Shown piece after piece: positions 1 through 10,811 of a stretch of 22,297 nt of DNA. Every line of letters begins with the position of its first letter. The first letter of the stretch is position 1. Both the position numbers and the translations under genes were made by a program. The stretch spans positions 146,224-168,520 of the forward strand of contig MNCI01036481.1 in NCBI GenBank assembly GCA_015680685.1, read 5' to 3'. Source of the DNA: Gnetum montanum (Eukaryota > Streptophyta > Gnetopsida > Gnetales > Gnetaceae). The notes below the pieces were generated by a model that did no database searches, was not told the DNA's origin, and saw only the letters and a program-made list of their open reading frames with translations.

Positions 1-456
1 TGGGTTACCAAGCAGCCAATGCTCGTAATTGAGTCGTACTCATGCATTGCGTCAAGCAGCCGATTCCTTGACTAGCCGTACACGTCCGTAGACGCTCGTA
101 ATCAAGTCGTACTTGAACGCACTAGGAAAGCCGTAAAGGAAAGCAATAAATGAAACCACGTGCTACAAGGTTTATCCAAACAAGTTCGTCTTTATTGCCG
201 TACACAACTTGGGTTCAAGTTACAAGCTACTCGAATAAAGAGCCGTTCACTCTAGGACTCCTACTGCGGGCACATGGGGAAAAATTCTAACTTTGGAGTG
301 ATCAATCTGCCAAATCTTCACTACACTAGCCAGGATTGAAAAATGAAGGGAGTGCCACCTCTTATTTATAGAAATGGCAGCGGGACGCGATATCGCGTAC
401 ACGATATCACAGGAGAAGACGCGATATCGCGGCCTAGTGCAAGTCGCGTCTCATCA
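1..456 (-). mobile_element. LTR copy D, TGATGAGT family, truncated by window edge
   Basis: This is the 5' part of an LTR read on the minus strand. Its first base is at 456, where the plus strand reads TCTCATCA, the complement of TGATGAGA. It aligns with LTR E over the block around the candidate poly(A) signal (minus-strand AATAAA at 191-196) and the shared block at 231-263. Going inward from 456 there are three GATATC motifs (423-428, 403-408, 389-394) and then a TATA box (minus strand, about 363-370). D and E form a subfamily with a different R/U5 start from A, B and C. The 3' end lies left of the window, so a target duplication cannot be tested. The outer flank (457 onward, AATAGG...) is not purine-rich, so nothing here shows whether this is a 5' LTR or a solo LTR. 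Confidence 0.8.
389..428 (-). promoter_or_regulatory. GATATC dyad array in the U3 of LTR D
   Basis: Three GATATC hexamers start at 389, 403 and 423, with spacings of 14 and 20 bp. They are embedded in CpG-rich GCGATATCGCG context and lie between the LTR start (456) and the TATA box (363-370). By position this is the U3 enhancer/promoter segment. Transcription-factor binding is inference. Confidence 0.55.
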
Positions 457-2060
457 ATAGGTTAATAATGAAGGACTTGCAATATAAAAATTCTGATGAA
501 TTAATTCATTTTAGAATTTTTTGAGAGCTTGATGAGTCATCCAGTGATATTTTGTTAGTTGATTATAAGCCCTAGACTCATGAAGTATTTCATATTGTAC
601 GTTTATGATGTTTACACATATGGTTAAGGTTTCTACCTCTTGATCTTTCATCCTAGCCTTCCATTTTATATTTTTAGGTTTAGTTCATGTTTTAGGTTTT
701 CTAAGACATTTCTAGCTTCATTCATGAATCTTAGGAATCTTTCAACATGTTTCCTGATGTTTTGGCTCTCATCTAGAATAAGGTATGTAAAGTGTGCTTG
801 GTAGAGATGCACTAACTACCCTACATTAGTGCATTCCTTGTGTTAGTGTAGGGGTGTTGATTCACCCTCCTTACAAGCATGGTTTTATTTCTTTTCTTTC
901 TTGTCATGTATAGTATGTTCCTTAGATTCTAAGACTATGCTAATGGATCTCTATTGATACCTAGGTGCTAGCAAACCTCTATCATTATGTTATAAAGACT
1001 ATAAATATCTAGGATGAGCTCTCACATTTAATAACTTTACTCATAGGATTTCTATTTGGCTTTTGTAATTTAGTTTTTGTGAAAATATCTTTCTCCCTTG
1101 CATGAATTGATTTTATTCCTTATCTTGTATGTGTTTTAAGTTGTTGCTTTGAAAAGTGTAGTTGAAGTTTATCAGAGTGCTACTTTACTTACATAGCTAA
1201 GAATCATTTGGTTGATGCAGAGTCTAGTATTTACATGCTAAAGAATGTTTATGATTTGTTCTTATTCTATCATTCATGCCTTAAACACTAAAATACTAAA
1301 ATTATTAAACATTAAAAAATAATAAAAATATTTATTTAATTCATTTTTTCTAAGATGCAATGATTCATCATTACCCAAGAAGATCACAACTATATTGCAT
1401 GGTGTTGAGCCATCAAGGTTGTGACTAGGAGCCATTTTTATTGCATTTCAAGTGTGGTATTGCACCTATCCCCAAGAGTGATTGTAATAAAATAATTTTG
1501 TCTATTCCCAAGAGGGATTGCAATGTATGTGTATTTGTTATTATTTTTTTCATTGTAATTGTAAAATCCATAAAAATTGTAAGTCATAAAATTATAAATA
1601 TTTTTTCTAATTCTTATTTTCAAAACACAAGTTTCCATTTGTATTATATGTATCATAATATCTTTTATATTACTTGAATGTAATGATATCCACAAGTTCT
1701 ATTGTCAATCCACTTAGCATCATCTTCAAAGCTTATGACTAGATAGTACTATGATTTGTATGATAAATGTCATTAGTCCAAAACTGCTGGAACCCCTACT
1801 ATTAGAACTATTACGAGGGAGGGTGTTGGTGAATTACCTAGAAATAATGTACATTTTTTATTTTAACATTTATTCAAATTAAGTATGTGTTTCCTAGTAT
1901 TTTGTGTAAGTTATGAATATGAACAAGATGGTAGATAGTGCTCAAAGTCCATCAAAGACCTCTAGAAATGCATAAAAAGGGGCTTTTTCACCTTTGATCA
2001 TTTGAAGGATATGATCCTTTGACCTATTGTGTTAGCTTATTATCAAGATAAGGAAGGTTA
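457..2060. other. AT-rich intergenic stretch, no supported gene
   Basis: I recognise no coding region here. Short ORFs on both strands near 1440-1695 overlap each other and have compositional, low-complexity translations. A short imperfect direct repeat is visible at about 1463-1525, where a 'CCCAAGAGNGATTG' phrase occurs twice about 37 bp apart. A purine-rich run followed by TGTTGG at 1817-1831 resembles a copia PPT/LTR junction, but no matching CCAACA end was found nearby. Confidence 0.5.
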
Positions 2061-3440
2061 AGAGATGCTCATGAATGGTATTCTAGGGGACCAATTTTGA
2101 TTAAAGTAGATGATCTTAAAGAGGCCTTGATCAACATTTGGCTAGAGGATGAACACGTATTATATAGAGCTCGTGAACTTTTGTATGATGAATACTGATC
2201 TTTGTACATGCAAGATATTTGAGATTAAATGGTGGAAGAGAAGGTTAGTCACAACTTTTCATCTAATCATTTAGATGGGGAGTAGGAGGACAAAGTAGAT
2301 AAGAAAGATAAAGTGCCACTCCACCATGAAGGTTCATGATTAGGTACTATTAATTGGAGCATATTCCAAACCTAAAATTATGACCTCCTTTCCAATTTAT
2401 AATACTTGAATTTGTTTGAAGCTTCTAATGATGATCATGCCCCTTTGTTAAATTAGGATGATTACCATGAGCTTACTAAAGCTATGCACATGCCAAGATA
2501 GCATGTTTTTTGTAGTGAAATCAAGTGAATTGACATGGATGATGTACTAACATAGAGAGGGTATACTAGTGATGATCCCCAAATTCACATGCAAGCCTTT
2601 AAAAATGTCTACTATCTCCAAGTGATCATGAAAAATTATCAAAATTTGTGGTTATTTTCTTGTACCTTCATCGAGCATGTGGAGAGTTGGTACAAATCCT
2701 TGCTCCTAAATTAATTTAGATATGGGCAAGCAGGGTCATAATATTCTATGAAAACATTTAGACCTATGCCCAAATTTCAAACATCTAGAAGGAGATGATC
2801 GGATAATGGCAAGGAGCCCACGAGCCTCTTGAAATTACCATGGAGTGGTATATAAAAACTAATTATCATTGTTCAAATCATGAATTTAGTCAAAGAGAGA
2901 AATTAATGTATATTGTAGAAGACAAAAGGAGAGAAATAAGAGAACATGTGAATATGTATGTGATGGAATAGGTACATAAGAAATTTTTTGTCCAAATCAA
3001 AGTTCTCTTTAACATCATAGCAAGCATGAAGGGCATGTGGTGAAAGTGACAATATGATAAGAAGTATAATCATGATCTAGTGGATAGAAAGGAAGCTAAA
3101 AATCAAGTTAGAATAAACAAGGCCTTGAGAGACTTGGTTGATAGAGTGGACCAAGATTGGAACATGAAGGATGAAAGAATGACCATTACTCTCAAGGACA
3201 TTTACAATAAGACAGTTGAAGTTGCAACTAAGGTAGTTACACCACATGACCATTGAAAGAGAAAAGAAGGTAAGGGTAAATACAAGATTTCTCATTCTAA
3301 GAGAATTCATGAAGATTAAAATGAGGCTTCTTCATTCTACAATGATAAAGGTCCCCACAAATACTATGCATATCTTCATAATTCACAGTGTTTCCTAGTC
3401 ATGATTCATATGATTGATGAGGTGGGATAATCTAGGATGG
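2061..3440 (+). pseudogene. decayed Ty3/gypsy-type gag remnant
   Basis: A coding-like frame runs from 2061 to the stop at 2712-2714, and a second coherent frame from 2711 to about 3440, so there is at least one frameshift near 2711. Both are broken by many TAA/TAG/TGA codons, most explainable as C-to-T decay of CAA, CAG or CGA. At 2571 the translation reads DDPQIHMQAF and, about 30 codons later, ESWYKSL. This fits the Retrotrans_gag pattern (a DP..H...F start and a conserved Trp-Tyr/Leu segment). From 3053 the frame is highly charged (lysine and arginine rich), as expected of a nucleic-acid-binding C-terminal part. The expected Cys-His knuckle near 3330-3400 is not intact; only fragments such as KGPHKYY remain. 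The 5' boundary is soft: 2061 is where the frame first looks coding. The gag identity rests on short motifs only. Confidence 0.5.
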
Positions 3441-4426
3441 CTTTGAATCCTAGATTATTTTAGAAAAAAATGAGAAACTCCATACCTAGACCATTGAAAT
3501 TATCCTAGAGGTGCATATCTACAATGCATGTAGTAGTACCAATAATGACAATCTCTAAATCCTTGGGATGCTGCTCAATGAAAATTTTTATCTCCTATGT
3601 AAAAATAAAAGGTACTTCCCACCAACCCCTATTTTCATGGTGCATATGCAAATGTGTATCAATCTCCATCAATGAAACCTTAACGATACCTACTTACTTC
3701 AATAAGTCCTACCATTCAAGCTCCCTAACACCAATAACAACTTCTACTTCCTAGTCCCATGGAAGGTGGGATACCCAATTAACCATTGTCAAGACAAGCT
3801 AAATCATGTAATATTACATACTAACCTTTATTCCATGTATGCATCTAAGAAATATTATTGATTTCCTATTGATTTGGTTGTTAGAAAATGTTCATGGTCC
3901 CATGGTAGGATATTCTATCAAAATCATAGATGTGAGAAAGATGAGATTGAGTTCATATCATCATCTTCATCTTATGAAAAGGATAATCATTCATGTTAGA
4001 AAATAATTCATAATAAGAAGATCTCAGTGACATGTCATGATCATGATCAAAGTGCAATATCTACTTCAGGGATAAGTTCCATAATAGTTTGATAAAGGTA
4101 AAAAAATAGCACTTGATGATGATGTTATCACCATATTTATATCTATGGTGGTTATGTATTTAGTCAAAGAATAATATTTATCCAAAAAAATTAGATCATG
4201 GTAGTTCCATGAATAAAAATCAAATTGAAAAAAATGTCATTGCCTAGCCTTTTGTAACTTCAGCTATAGAATCAATATCATCTCATTGTAGTAGTATCTT
4301 GATTGAGATCATCTTGTTCTTATGAGTATCAAAATTCAACTAGAGTTGATGGACTAATGCTTTGCATATCCTATGGTATAGATAAGTGATGTGATGACAT
4401 TTGTTGTATGCTAGTCATACCCTATA
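3441..4426 (+). other. decayed spacer between gag and protease remnants
   Basis: This lies between the gag-like and protease-like remnants and is probably part of the same dead element. I could not follow a coherent frame. The short open frame at 3524-3754 has no recognisable domain. Composition is AT-rich and very poor in CpG. Confidence 0.35.
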
Positions 4427-4607
4427 GATTTCTTAGTGATCAAATTAGAAAACAAGATGGAAGATAACTTTCTTATTATCATTGGGAGGGCTTGGTTGAG
4501 CACCATCGATGCCAAGTTGATCTTTTAAGATCTTCACCTTGAAATCAATAAAAGATATGAGACCAGAAGGATAAATTACAAGAAAATACCTTGCAATCCT
4601 TCTTAGT
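4427..4607 (+). pseudogene. retropepsin-like protease remnant
   Basis: Frame 1 of this segment starts with DFLVIKLENKMEDNFLIIIG and continues RAWLSTIDAKLIF, then an in-frame TAA, then DLHLEINKRYETRRINYKK to a final TAG. The order 'hydrophobic strand, ILGR-x-W/F-L, then A-x-I-D/I-F' matches the C-terminal half of plant Ty3/gypsy aspartic proteases (typically IILGRPFL...). The catalytic Asp-Ser/Thr-Gly half is not seen upstream. It lies on the same strand and in the expected order after the gag-like remnant, which supports one dead gag-pro element. No reverse transcriptase, RNase H or integrase follows, so the element is truncated. Confidence 0.45.
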
Positions 4608-5590
4608 GCTAGAGCATCATGCACATATGCCATTCAAGTAATTTAGATGGAATAATTGATGAACAATTCTTAGAGTACCATAGTGAATATATTTCAAATT
4701 TAAGTATGAATTATGCTTAATTTAACACTAGAGGTCAACCAATTTATAGATATGGATCAACTGTGTTGAAGAAATCCCCCATGCCATGTTAAAAATTTAT
4801 TTTCTTACCATTTTCATTTATGCATTTAATAAAGTTGGTATGTCTAGTTAGACTTTTGTATCTTTTGAGCTTAATGGATAATCATTTATGATATTTTATT
4901 TCCTAGAGTGTTTTTATTTGTGTGTATTAGAAAATTAATTGATGTGCCTTATGCATGCTCACTTAATCAACCACTAGTGGATGAGTGTGTTATATATGTG
5001 ATGAAAGTGCAAGAGTGCTAAATGGGTTCATAGTAAGCCTTGATTGAGGGAATGTTTCTACAAAAAATTTCTCCACCCACTTTTCTTCTATCTATCAATA
5101 GTGAGTCAAGCTAAAATTTAGTAAGGAGCTAAGACTCACACTATGAGCTATTGAAGCTAATGCTTCTAGAACCATGGATAAGTGGTGGATCCTCATCTTA
5201 GGGTGTGAGCTTTAGAAGCTTGGAAGAGTTCTTGATCACTAGAAAAGAAAAGGTGTATCATCAAGGATCCCTTTTATTAGTGGATGGGTCTAATAAGTGT
5301 GATTGGACCAAGATGCACATGTTTCCTTGGTTATCTAGGTCAAAAGAGATTTATGGTCTTATGAACCTATGTATGCTATGCAGTGAGGGATGCATTCTCA
5401 TGTTCATACATGTTGAAGACTCTATGTGATGATCTAGCACTCCAATCATTTCCATAACTCCCATGATCCATTAAAAATCCTCTTACTATAAAAGAAAGAG
5501 AGAATGTATTATAGGTATGAGGATGAGACAATAGTTTGAAGATCAGAAAGTTTGAAAATCATAAGTAAATTTGTTGTAATATCAAGAACT
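4608..5590. other. AT-rich stretch, nothing recognised
   Basis: A 74-residue open frame at 5205-5429 (plus) has no motif I recognise and lacks intact-looking sequence around it. It could be a shard of the upstream element. No repeat, RNA gene or promoter is evident. Confidence 0.4.
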
Positions 5591-6240
5591 TTCATAGTTT
5601 TAAAATTTCTCCAATAAAAATAGTCTAGAGTATAGTAGCTTCATGTGAAGTAGAAATGTTGTGTAGCATCATTTGATCAATTGGATAGTCTTCGTCATGA
5701 CTTGGGTGCATAAAGTTTAGTTAAGAAAAGTCTAAACATTAATGAATTATGTTACTCTGATAAAGCTAGAGCTAGATTGATTGGTAGAAATAGTAGAAAA
5801 ATAATAGTGATGACAAAATTTTCATTTATGCCTTTAGATCTAAAAATCAAGCAAACTCATGGATGTACAACAAGAAGAACTTAATCAAGCACAAAGTCTA
5901 GACTTTATCTTTAGCCTGTAATTGCAAAGAGAGAGAACAAGATTTATTCATTAAAAATTTTATGCAAATTACATGTAGTAATTAGAGAGAGTTTGTAGAG
6001 ACTGAATAAAATGCAAAAAAAGCAAAGAAATTGCAAAACATTGAAGAAGCTACTAAACATGAACTAAAAATGAGGCCAAAATTATACACATTAAAAGTAG
6101 TACAAAGTGATTTTATGGAATTTCACCCCTCATCATAGTACCTTTGGTGCTAGATGCATGCCAAAAACAAGTATCGTAGTAGAAAATATATATGAGTAAT
6201 ATGATCCTTTCTAAAAGGAAACACTGAGTGCATGTTGGAA
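5591..6240. repeat. diverged direct duplication, copy 1
   Basis: This segment matches 6345-7012 in the same orientation at an offset of about 750-770 bp. Shared landmarks, in order, are: TTCATAG followed by TTTAAAAT, 'GTAGCATCATTT', 'CATGACTTGG.TGCATA', a 'GTAGAAATAGTAG' block, 'TTTATCTTTAGC', 'AAAAATTTTATG' with 'AATTACATGTAGTA', 'AAGCTACTAAA', 'CCCTCATCAT' and 'GATGCATGC'. Its tail (about 6220-6240) contains GAGTGCATGTTGGAA, the word that expands into a minisatellite after copy 2. No coding frame is convincing. Confidence 0.65.
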
Positions 6241-6344
6241 TGAATAAATGGTAACCCTTACATTTGAGGTGTAAGGGTAGGTCAAAATTCTATAGATTAG
6301 AAATTTTAAACATCAAATCTAAATCTACTCCAACATAAAAGACC

Positions 6345-7012
6345 TTCATAGTTTAAAATTTTCTTTGGCAAAAATAACCTAGAGAAGAGAAACTTCATGT
6401 GAGGAAAAAACTTTTTGTAGCATCATTTAATTAATTAGATTTTCTTCGTGATGACTTGGATGCATACAATTTAGTCCAAAAGAGTATAAATGTTGATGAA
6501 CTATGTCATTCCAACAAAGCTAAAGCTAAATCGACTAGTAGAAGTAGTAGAAGAAATAATAATAATAATAAAATTATCAATGTGGATTTTCAATTTAGAA
6601 CTTAAACAAACTCATGGGTACTTGACAAGAAAACCTTAATCAAGCATAGATTTCAAACTTTAAAAATTTCTAAACTTTATCTTTAGCTAGCAATCGTGAA
6701 GAAAGAAGATTTTTTAAGGATTAAAAATTTTATGTGAATTACATGTAGTAGCTAAAGAAAGTTGGAAAAGACTAAATATAATGTAGAAAAAGTAAAGAAA
6801 CTGTAAAACATGGTAGAAGCTACTAAATAGGAATTGTAAATAAGAGGAAAATAACAAACATTAGAAGCAGTGCAAAGCACTTTTTGGAGAATTTTATCCC
6901 TCATCATTGTGCCTTTACTGTTGGATGCATGCTAAAAATAGAGATGATAGTAGATAATTTATATTAAGAACATGCTCATTTTTGAAAGAAAATAGTGATT
7001 TCATGTTGGGAA
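6345..7012. repeat. diverged direct duplication, copy 2
   Basis: This is the partner of 5591-6240, with the same landmarks in the same order and many substitutions and small indels, so the duplication is old. It contains a short (AAT)n run at 6555-6570 that copy 1 lacks. Because both copies are in direct orientation with only about 100 bp between them, a local tandem duplication or a pair of old LTRs of a tiny element are both possible. I see no TG...CA ends to support the LTR reading. Confidence 0.6.
6555..6570. repeat. (AAT)n microsatellite
   Basis: Five and a third AAT units lie inside copy 2 of the direct duplication. Confidence 0.8.
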
Positions 7013-7141
7013 AAAAATAGTTAATGCATGTTAGAAAGAAAAAAGATAATGAGTGCATGTTGGAAAGAAAAAAAATAGTATGTGAATGTTTTTTAAAAAT
7101 AGTGAGTGCATATTGAAAAAACAATAGGGAGTGAATTTTGA
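6984..7141. repeat. minisatellite with 24-29 bp units
   Basis: About six imperfect units occur, each with a GCATGTTGGA-like core followed by AAGAAAA and AATAGTGAGT-type sequence. Core starts are near 7001, 7026, 7055, 7084, 7108 and 7132 (spacing 25, 29, 29, 24, 24). The array begins at the end of the second duplication copy, whose partner ends in a single such unit. The 91-residue open frame on the minus strand across it is a by-product of the repeat. Confidence 0.65.
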
Positions 7142-7145
7142 AAAC

Positions 7146-8050
7146 AAAATAGATAAAAAAGGTTGATATGGCTAACATTTGTACATTCAATAGGTAGTTG
7201 AATGATGATATGTAGCTTCATGTTCAAGAATTTATCATCATGTGTGAGATGAAAGAATTAAATAGTAAGAATTAAAAACCTCATATTTTCCCCCATACAT
7301 TTACTGATCATGCTAAAACATGGTGTTGAAACTCAAAAGAATTGAAATGTAGATACAATTCAAGATATATATTTCACATAGAACTTTACAACTCTTCTAC
7401 CTATAATTTCCCATCCCTTGTTAATGATGGACTTATAATATTAACAATGTAATTAACCTTCAAATGAAGGGGTGTCTCATTATGGGAAGTTGTAACTATT
7501 CATAGGAAGGGGTTTGGTGTATGGAATTTAAGGTTAGGAACTTAAAGGTCATGATAAGCATGGATTTTTAGTGCTAATAATGGTAAATGACTAGAGTTAG
7601 GTGAAGATGGATCAAAAGGGACCAATCACTCCTTTGGTCTTATGGCCTAGCCATAGTGGCAATGTTGAATTTCTTGTAAAGGTCCTAAGTATTAGAGGAA
7701 GAAAACCCAAAGCCATTGATAGTATACTCAAAAAAATTTCATTAATAAATTTTAATATTGTTTTCTTTCCTATTAAATTCAAGTGCCATTATTTTTATTT
7801 TCCAATACATTTGTTATCTTAATAAAAAAATGAAGATTCTAAGAATAAGATGTCATATTTGGCATTGGAGCAAATCATGGTTGAGGAGCTGAAAGAGGAT
7901 TTGAAAGAAGAAAAGAGTAATATATTTTTATTTTATTGATAAAAAATAAGTAAATTACATCAATAAAAAGATGGATCATTGGAAAAAGGAAACATGGATA
8001 ATAGAAGTATGAATTAAATTTCTAGTTTTAAGACTGAATGAGATCCTTAG
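7146..8050. other. AT-rich intergenic stretch
   Basis: No gene is supported. An open frame at 7601-7822 (plus, 73 residues) starts with a plausible methionine but has no recognisable domain and ends in AT-driven low-complexity residues. Confidence 0.4.
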
Positions 8051-8730
8051 CTACTTTTTTTTAGCCACCCACTCTTCCTTAATGACATCATTTTTTTCAA
8101 GAATATCTTAACATCTAGTCAAGCTATCATAGAGTTGACAAATGTACTTTATGGAACTCTTGGCAACCACCTTTTCTTCATCAACCTTTTCAATATCTAC
8201 CTACAATAAGTAAACTTGATTTCCTTGTTGCATCATATCCTTCATTGAATCTTTCTCCTTTCTTTGCATGCATGAGTTAAGGATAGTAAGTAGTAAAAAA
8301 GAAAATTTTAAAAATTAGACAAGGAAAATACTAGAAATTCACTACTTACATGGATCTAATCATTATCAATTTGGAGGATATGTTCACAATTGAGTAAATG
8401 CTGGGTCAAGCAAGTAGCAATCTTAGTTCCCCTAAAATCTATTCAAGATTCTTGGTGAGTTCTAGAGAATCCTATAGAACTACATGAGATGCTAATGTGC
8501 CATTAGATTATACCAATTCATAGTCACTTTTTAAATTATAGAATCTAGACTCTCATAGTGGATACATCTCTTCATGGATTAAATGCAAGGTGCTAAGACT
8601 ATGAAGAAGAAGAAATTTGTCTTTAGTAGTAGCCACCATTTACCCTAGAGAGTAAGAGAATCCCTTGATGGTAACTAAGGGACTTACTGTAGTGAAAATC
8701 ATTTTGAAAGAATAAATCATTGATACAATT
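8051..8730 (-). pseudogene. decayed minus-strand coding region with a probable small intron
   Basis: On the minus strand from 8257 down to the TAG at 8053-8051 one frame reads EKDSMKDMMQQGNQVYLL, then VDIEKVDEEKVVAKSS and later EEWVAKKK. It is interrupted only by a TAG and a TAA that look like decayed CAG and CAA. Upstream (8350-8730) further coherent segments occur, for example TKIATCLTQHLLNCEHILQI near 8370-8430 and YNLKSDYELV farther up, but in different frames, so there is at least one frameshift. Between the two blocks lies a GT...AG interval starting with the strong donor GTAAGT at 8349. I do not recognise the protein family. It could be a broken host gene or a non-canonical ORF of a retroelement. 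No intact start is identifiable. Confidence 0.4.
8258..8349 (-). other. candidate spliceosomal intron in the minus-strand pseudogene
   Basis: The donor CAT|GTAAGT lies at 8349, a branch-like CTTAACT lies near the 3' end, and two AG acceptors are close together at 8262 and 8258, giving lengths of 88 or 92 bp. The interval is AT-rich with T-rich runs, as plant introns are. With the 92-bp choice the upstream frame ending in NCEHILQIDND-x-IH continues directly into EKDSMKDMMQ. With the 88-bp choice the alternative upstream frame does. This frame continuity is the main support. No transcript evidence is available. Confidence 0.35.
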
Positions 8731-9003
8731 TGTGGACCCCTAGCGAGAGTTGAACTTTTTATTAGAGTTACCCAAAGAAAATTTACCTAGAAAGACTTCA
8801 GATAAGGAGTTATAGTTCATTCAGATCTAGACTTATGAGAAGATTATTTTTTTAGCTCTCGAATAAAAGAATTTTGGTCCAAGGAGATATTTAAGGAACA
8901 TAAAAGCTCAAAAGAGCATTAAAAAAGAAATTATTTGAAACCTAATTAGTAGTTTGAATTTACATTTGGTTCCTTTTCCTTTTGTATGTTACTTAGTCCT
9001 TGC

Positions 9004-9766
9004 TGATGAGTTGCCATTTTAGTTAACCACGATATCACAGCCTATCTCCTCATCTATAAATAAGAGGTAGACAAATTCAATATGGATTTTTTTCAATTCT
9101 TAGTTTAAGTGTTAGGTTTTATGTAGTTCTTCTCTTAACCCTTCTCTCCCAATGTATGCCTGCAATGTGGTGATTGTAATTATACGACATCCTTATTCGA
9201 GTGTGACATACTTGGACATGCACATGACTAGAAATAAAGATCAAGATTACTTCATCATTGCAGCATTCACTTAGCTTAATTATTTATTTAATTTTTATTT
9301 ACTACTTTCTTAGTTAATATCTCTTCACCCTAAACTCTTGTTAAACGTGGAATGAGTACAACTTGATTATGAGCATTTAAGTGTGACTACTTGGTAACCC
9401 AGTAGTGTACCTAGGATCTGTGCTTGGTAATCCCAGTGGTATTCATGCATGAAGTCCAAGATGTGTACGGATGCTCATCGCACGTAGGCTAGCTTAGATT
9501 CTTTTTTACCCTCTCCCTCTTAGCTTAGTTAATATCACTTTCCATTACACTCAGGAGTAGCATTAGTATAGGAACACATCATACACCTCATTTTGGACTA
9601 AACCATGTGACAAAGTTAACACTAGGCTAGATGGGAAGACAACAAACTGTGACCTAAGGATAACTGTCTTGATACCACAACTAGCTCATCTGCGGAGTTC
9701 GACCGGATCAAGCGTGAAATGCTTGTATTTGTATGGTTGAGGGTAGGGGTACCTCGCCACTCATCA
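9004..9766 (+). mobile_element. solo LTR copy A, TGATGAGT family
   Basis: This is a complete 763-bp LTR beginning TGATGAGT and ending ACTCATCA (8-bp terminal inverted ends, TG...CA). It is flanked by a perfect 5-bp target-site duplication CTTGC at 8999-9003 and 9767-9771. The duplication on both sides of a single LTR, with no internal region, shows a solo LTR made by recombination between the two LTRs of a full element. Visible landmarks are one GATATC (9031-9036), a TATA box TATAAATA (9055-9062) and a candidate poly(A) signal AATAAA (9233-9238). This gives a very short U3 of about 80 bp, an R of very roughly 165 bp and a long U5. Its sequence matches B over the full length in reverse orientation. 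Confidence 0.9.
9055..9062 (+). promoter_or_regulatory. TATA box of LTR A
   Basis: The phrase CTATAAATAAGAGGTAG recurs with little change in B, C and D at the matching position. Conservation of this block across copies argues for a functional core promoter in the parent element. Confidence 0.6.
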
Positions 9767-9771
9767 CTTGC

Positions 9772-10811
9772 CTAATGTATAGCTTTTGGTTACAATTAAA
9801 GATGTTAGTACAAATTAATTCATTTTAAAAAGAACAAATGAAATTTTGATAAAAAGAAAACCTTGGAATTTGGTTGTCTTACCTCATCTCTCCTTAGAAT
9901 TATTTCTTTAGTGCCTACTTCTAAATTAGTTTGAATCCATAATTTACTAAAGCATGAAATACCATAAAAATAAATAATAAATAAATACTTTTTTAAAAAA
10001 AATTATACTTCATCTATCTCTTCTAGATTATGAATCTATGTGAGTATTTCCTAATCCTTTATTGAACCTTCAATCCAAGTTCTCATAACTCTCTCTTAAG
10101 AAATTTATGGTATAAACTAGGGTTGTAGTGAGTAAAATCATTGTTCAATAAATTATGGCTCAAAATTAGGATCATAAGTAAAGATACATACCGAATGAAA
10201 TAAGGTTTCTTAGGATTTTTCCTGGTTGTAGTTACAAATTTCATGGTAAGAAATAATTTAGTGAAATAGGAGAGAGACTTGTCATACACCCTATTGGTCT
10301 TGAAATCATGGAGTAAGAAAATTGAATAGCTAGAGACATGGAAATTTCATAAAACCTTACTTTCTATAAATAAACATTATATAAAATCTAATTTTTCATT
10401 AAAATAAACTTTGAAAAATTTCTTTTGTGGAATCTTAGAAGAATGCATATAGCCAACAATTTCTTTTGTTTAAACATCTTGGAATTCAAAAGATTTTAAA
10501 ATGGAAATAAATGGATGTTCTTGGAATGGGAATATAAGACCTTTTGTATGACTATAGGTGTAATCATCGTAGTCTCAAAGATCAATTTTAAACTAGTACT
10601 ATCCTTGGAATTATATATGTTGCACCATTGGGTTATCAGATTTTTACATTAAATAACCTTGAATATGGAAAAACCTAATAGTTTGGATGTCACATATCCA
10701 TTTTTGAATGGTGTTACTACATAACAAAGATGATGTCTTTTTATAAAAATTGTTGTAATAAGACCTAAAAGGGTAAGTTGTAATTAAGACTGGAAAGGGC
10801 ATATCATAATA
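9772..10811. other. AT-rich stretch between solo LTR and assembly gap
   Basis: No supported gene is present. Minus-strand fragments near 9870-9960, ending at a GTAAGA donor-like site, and near 10030-10080 could be scraps of the same old gene as 8051-8730, but they carry many stops and I cannot join them. The 68-residue open frame at 10083-10289 has no recognisable motif. Confidence 0.35.

Noticed and set aside
1438-1695. Overlapping 78- and 85-residue frames on both strands
   Set aside because: Low-complexity translations from AT-rich sequence on both strands of the same interval, with no domain.
1817-1831. Purine-rich run followed by TGTTGG, like a copia PPT/LTR junction
   Set aside because: No CCAACA end, target duplication or copia pol remnant was found nearby, so the match may be chance.
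5205-5429. 74-residue plus-strand frame as a gene
   Set aside because: No motif, no neighbouring exon-like sequence and no promoter. It is more likely element debris.
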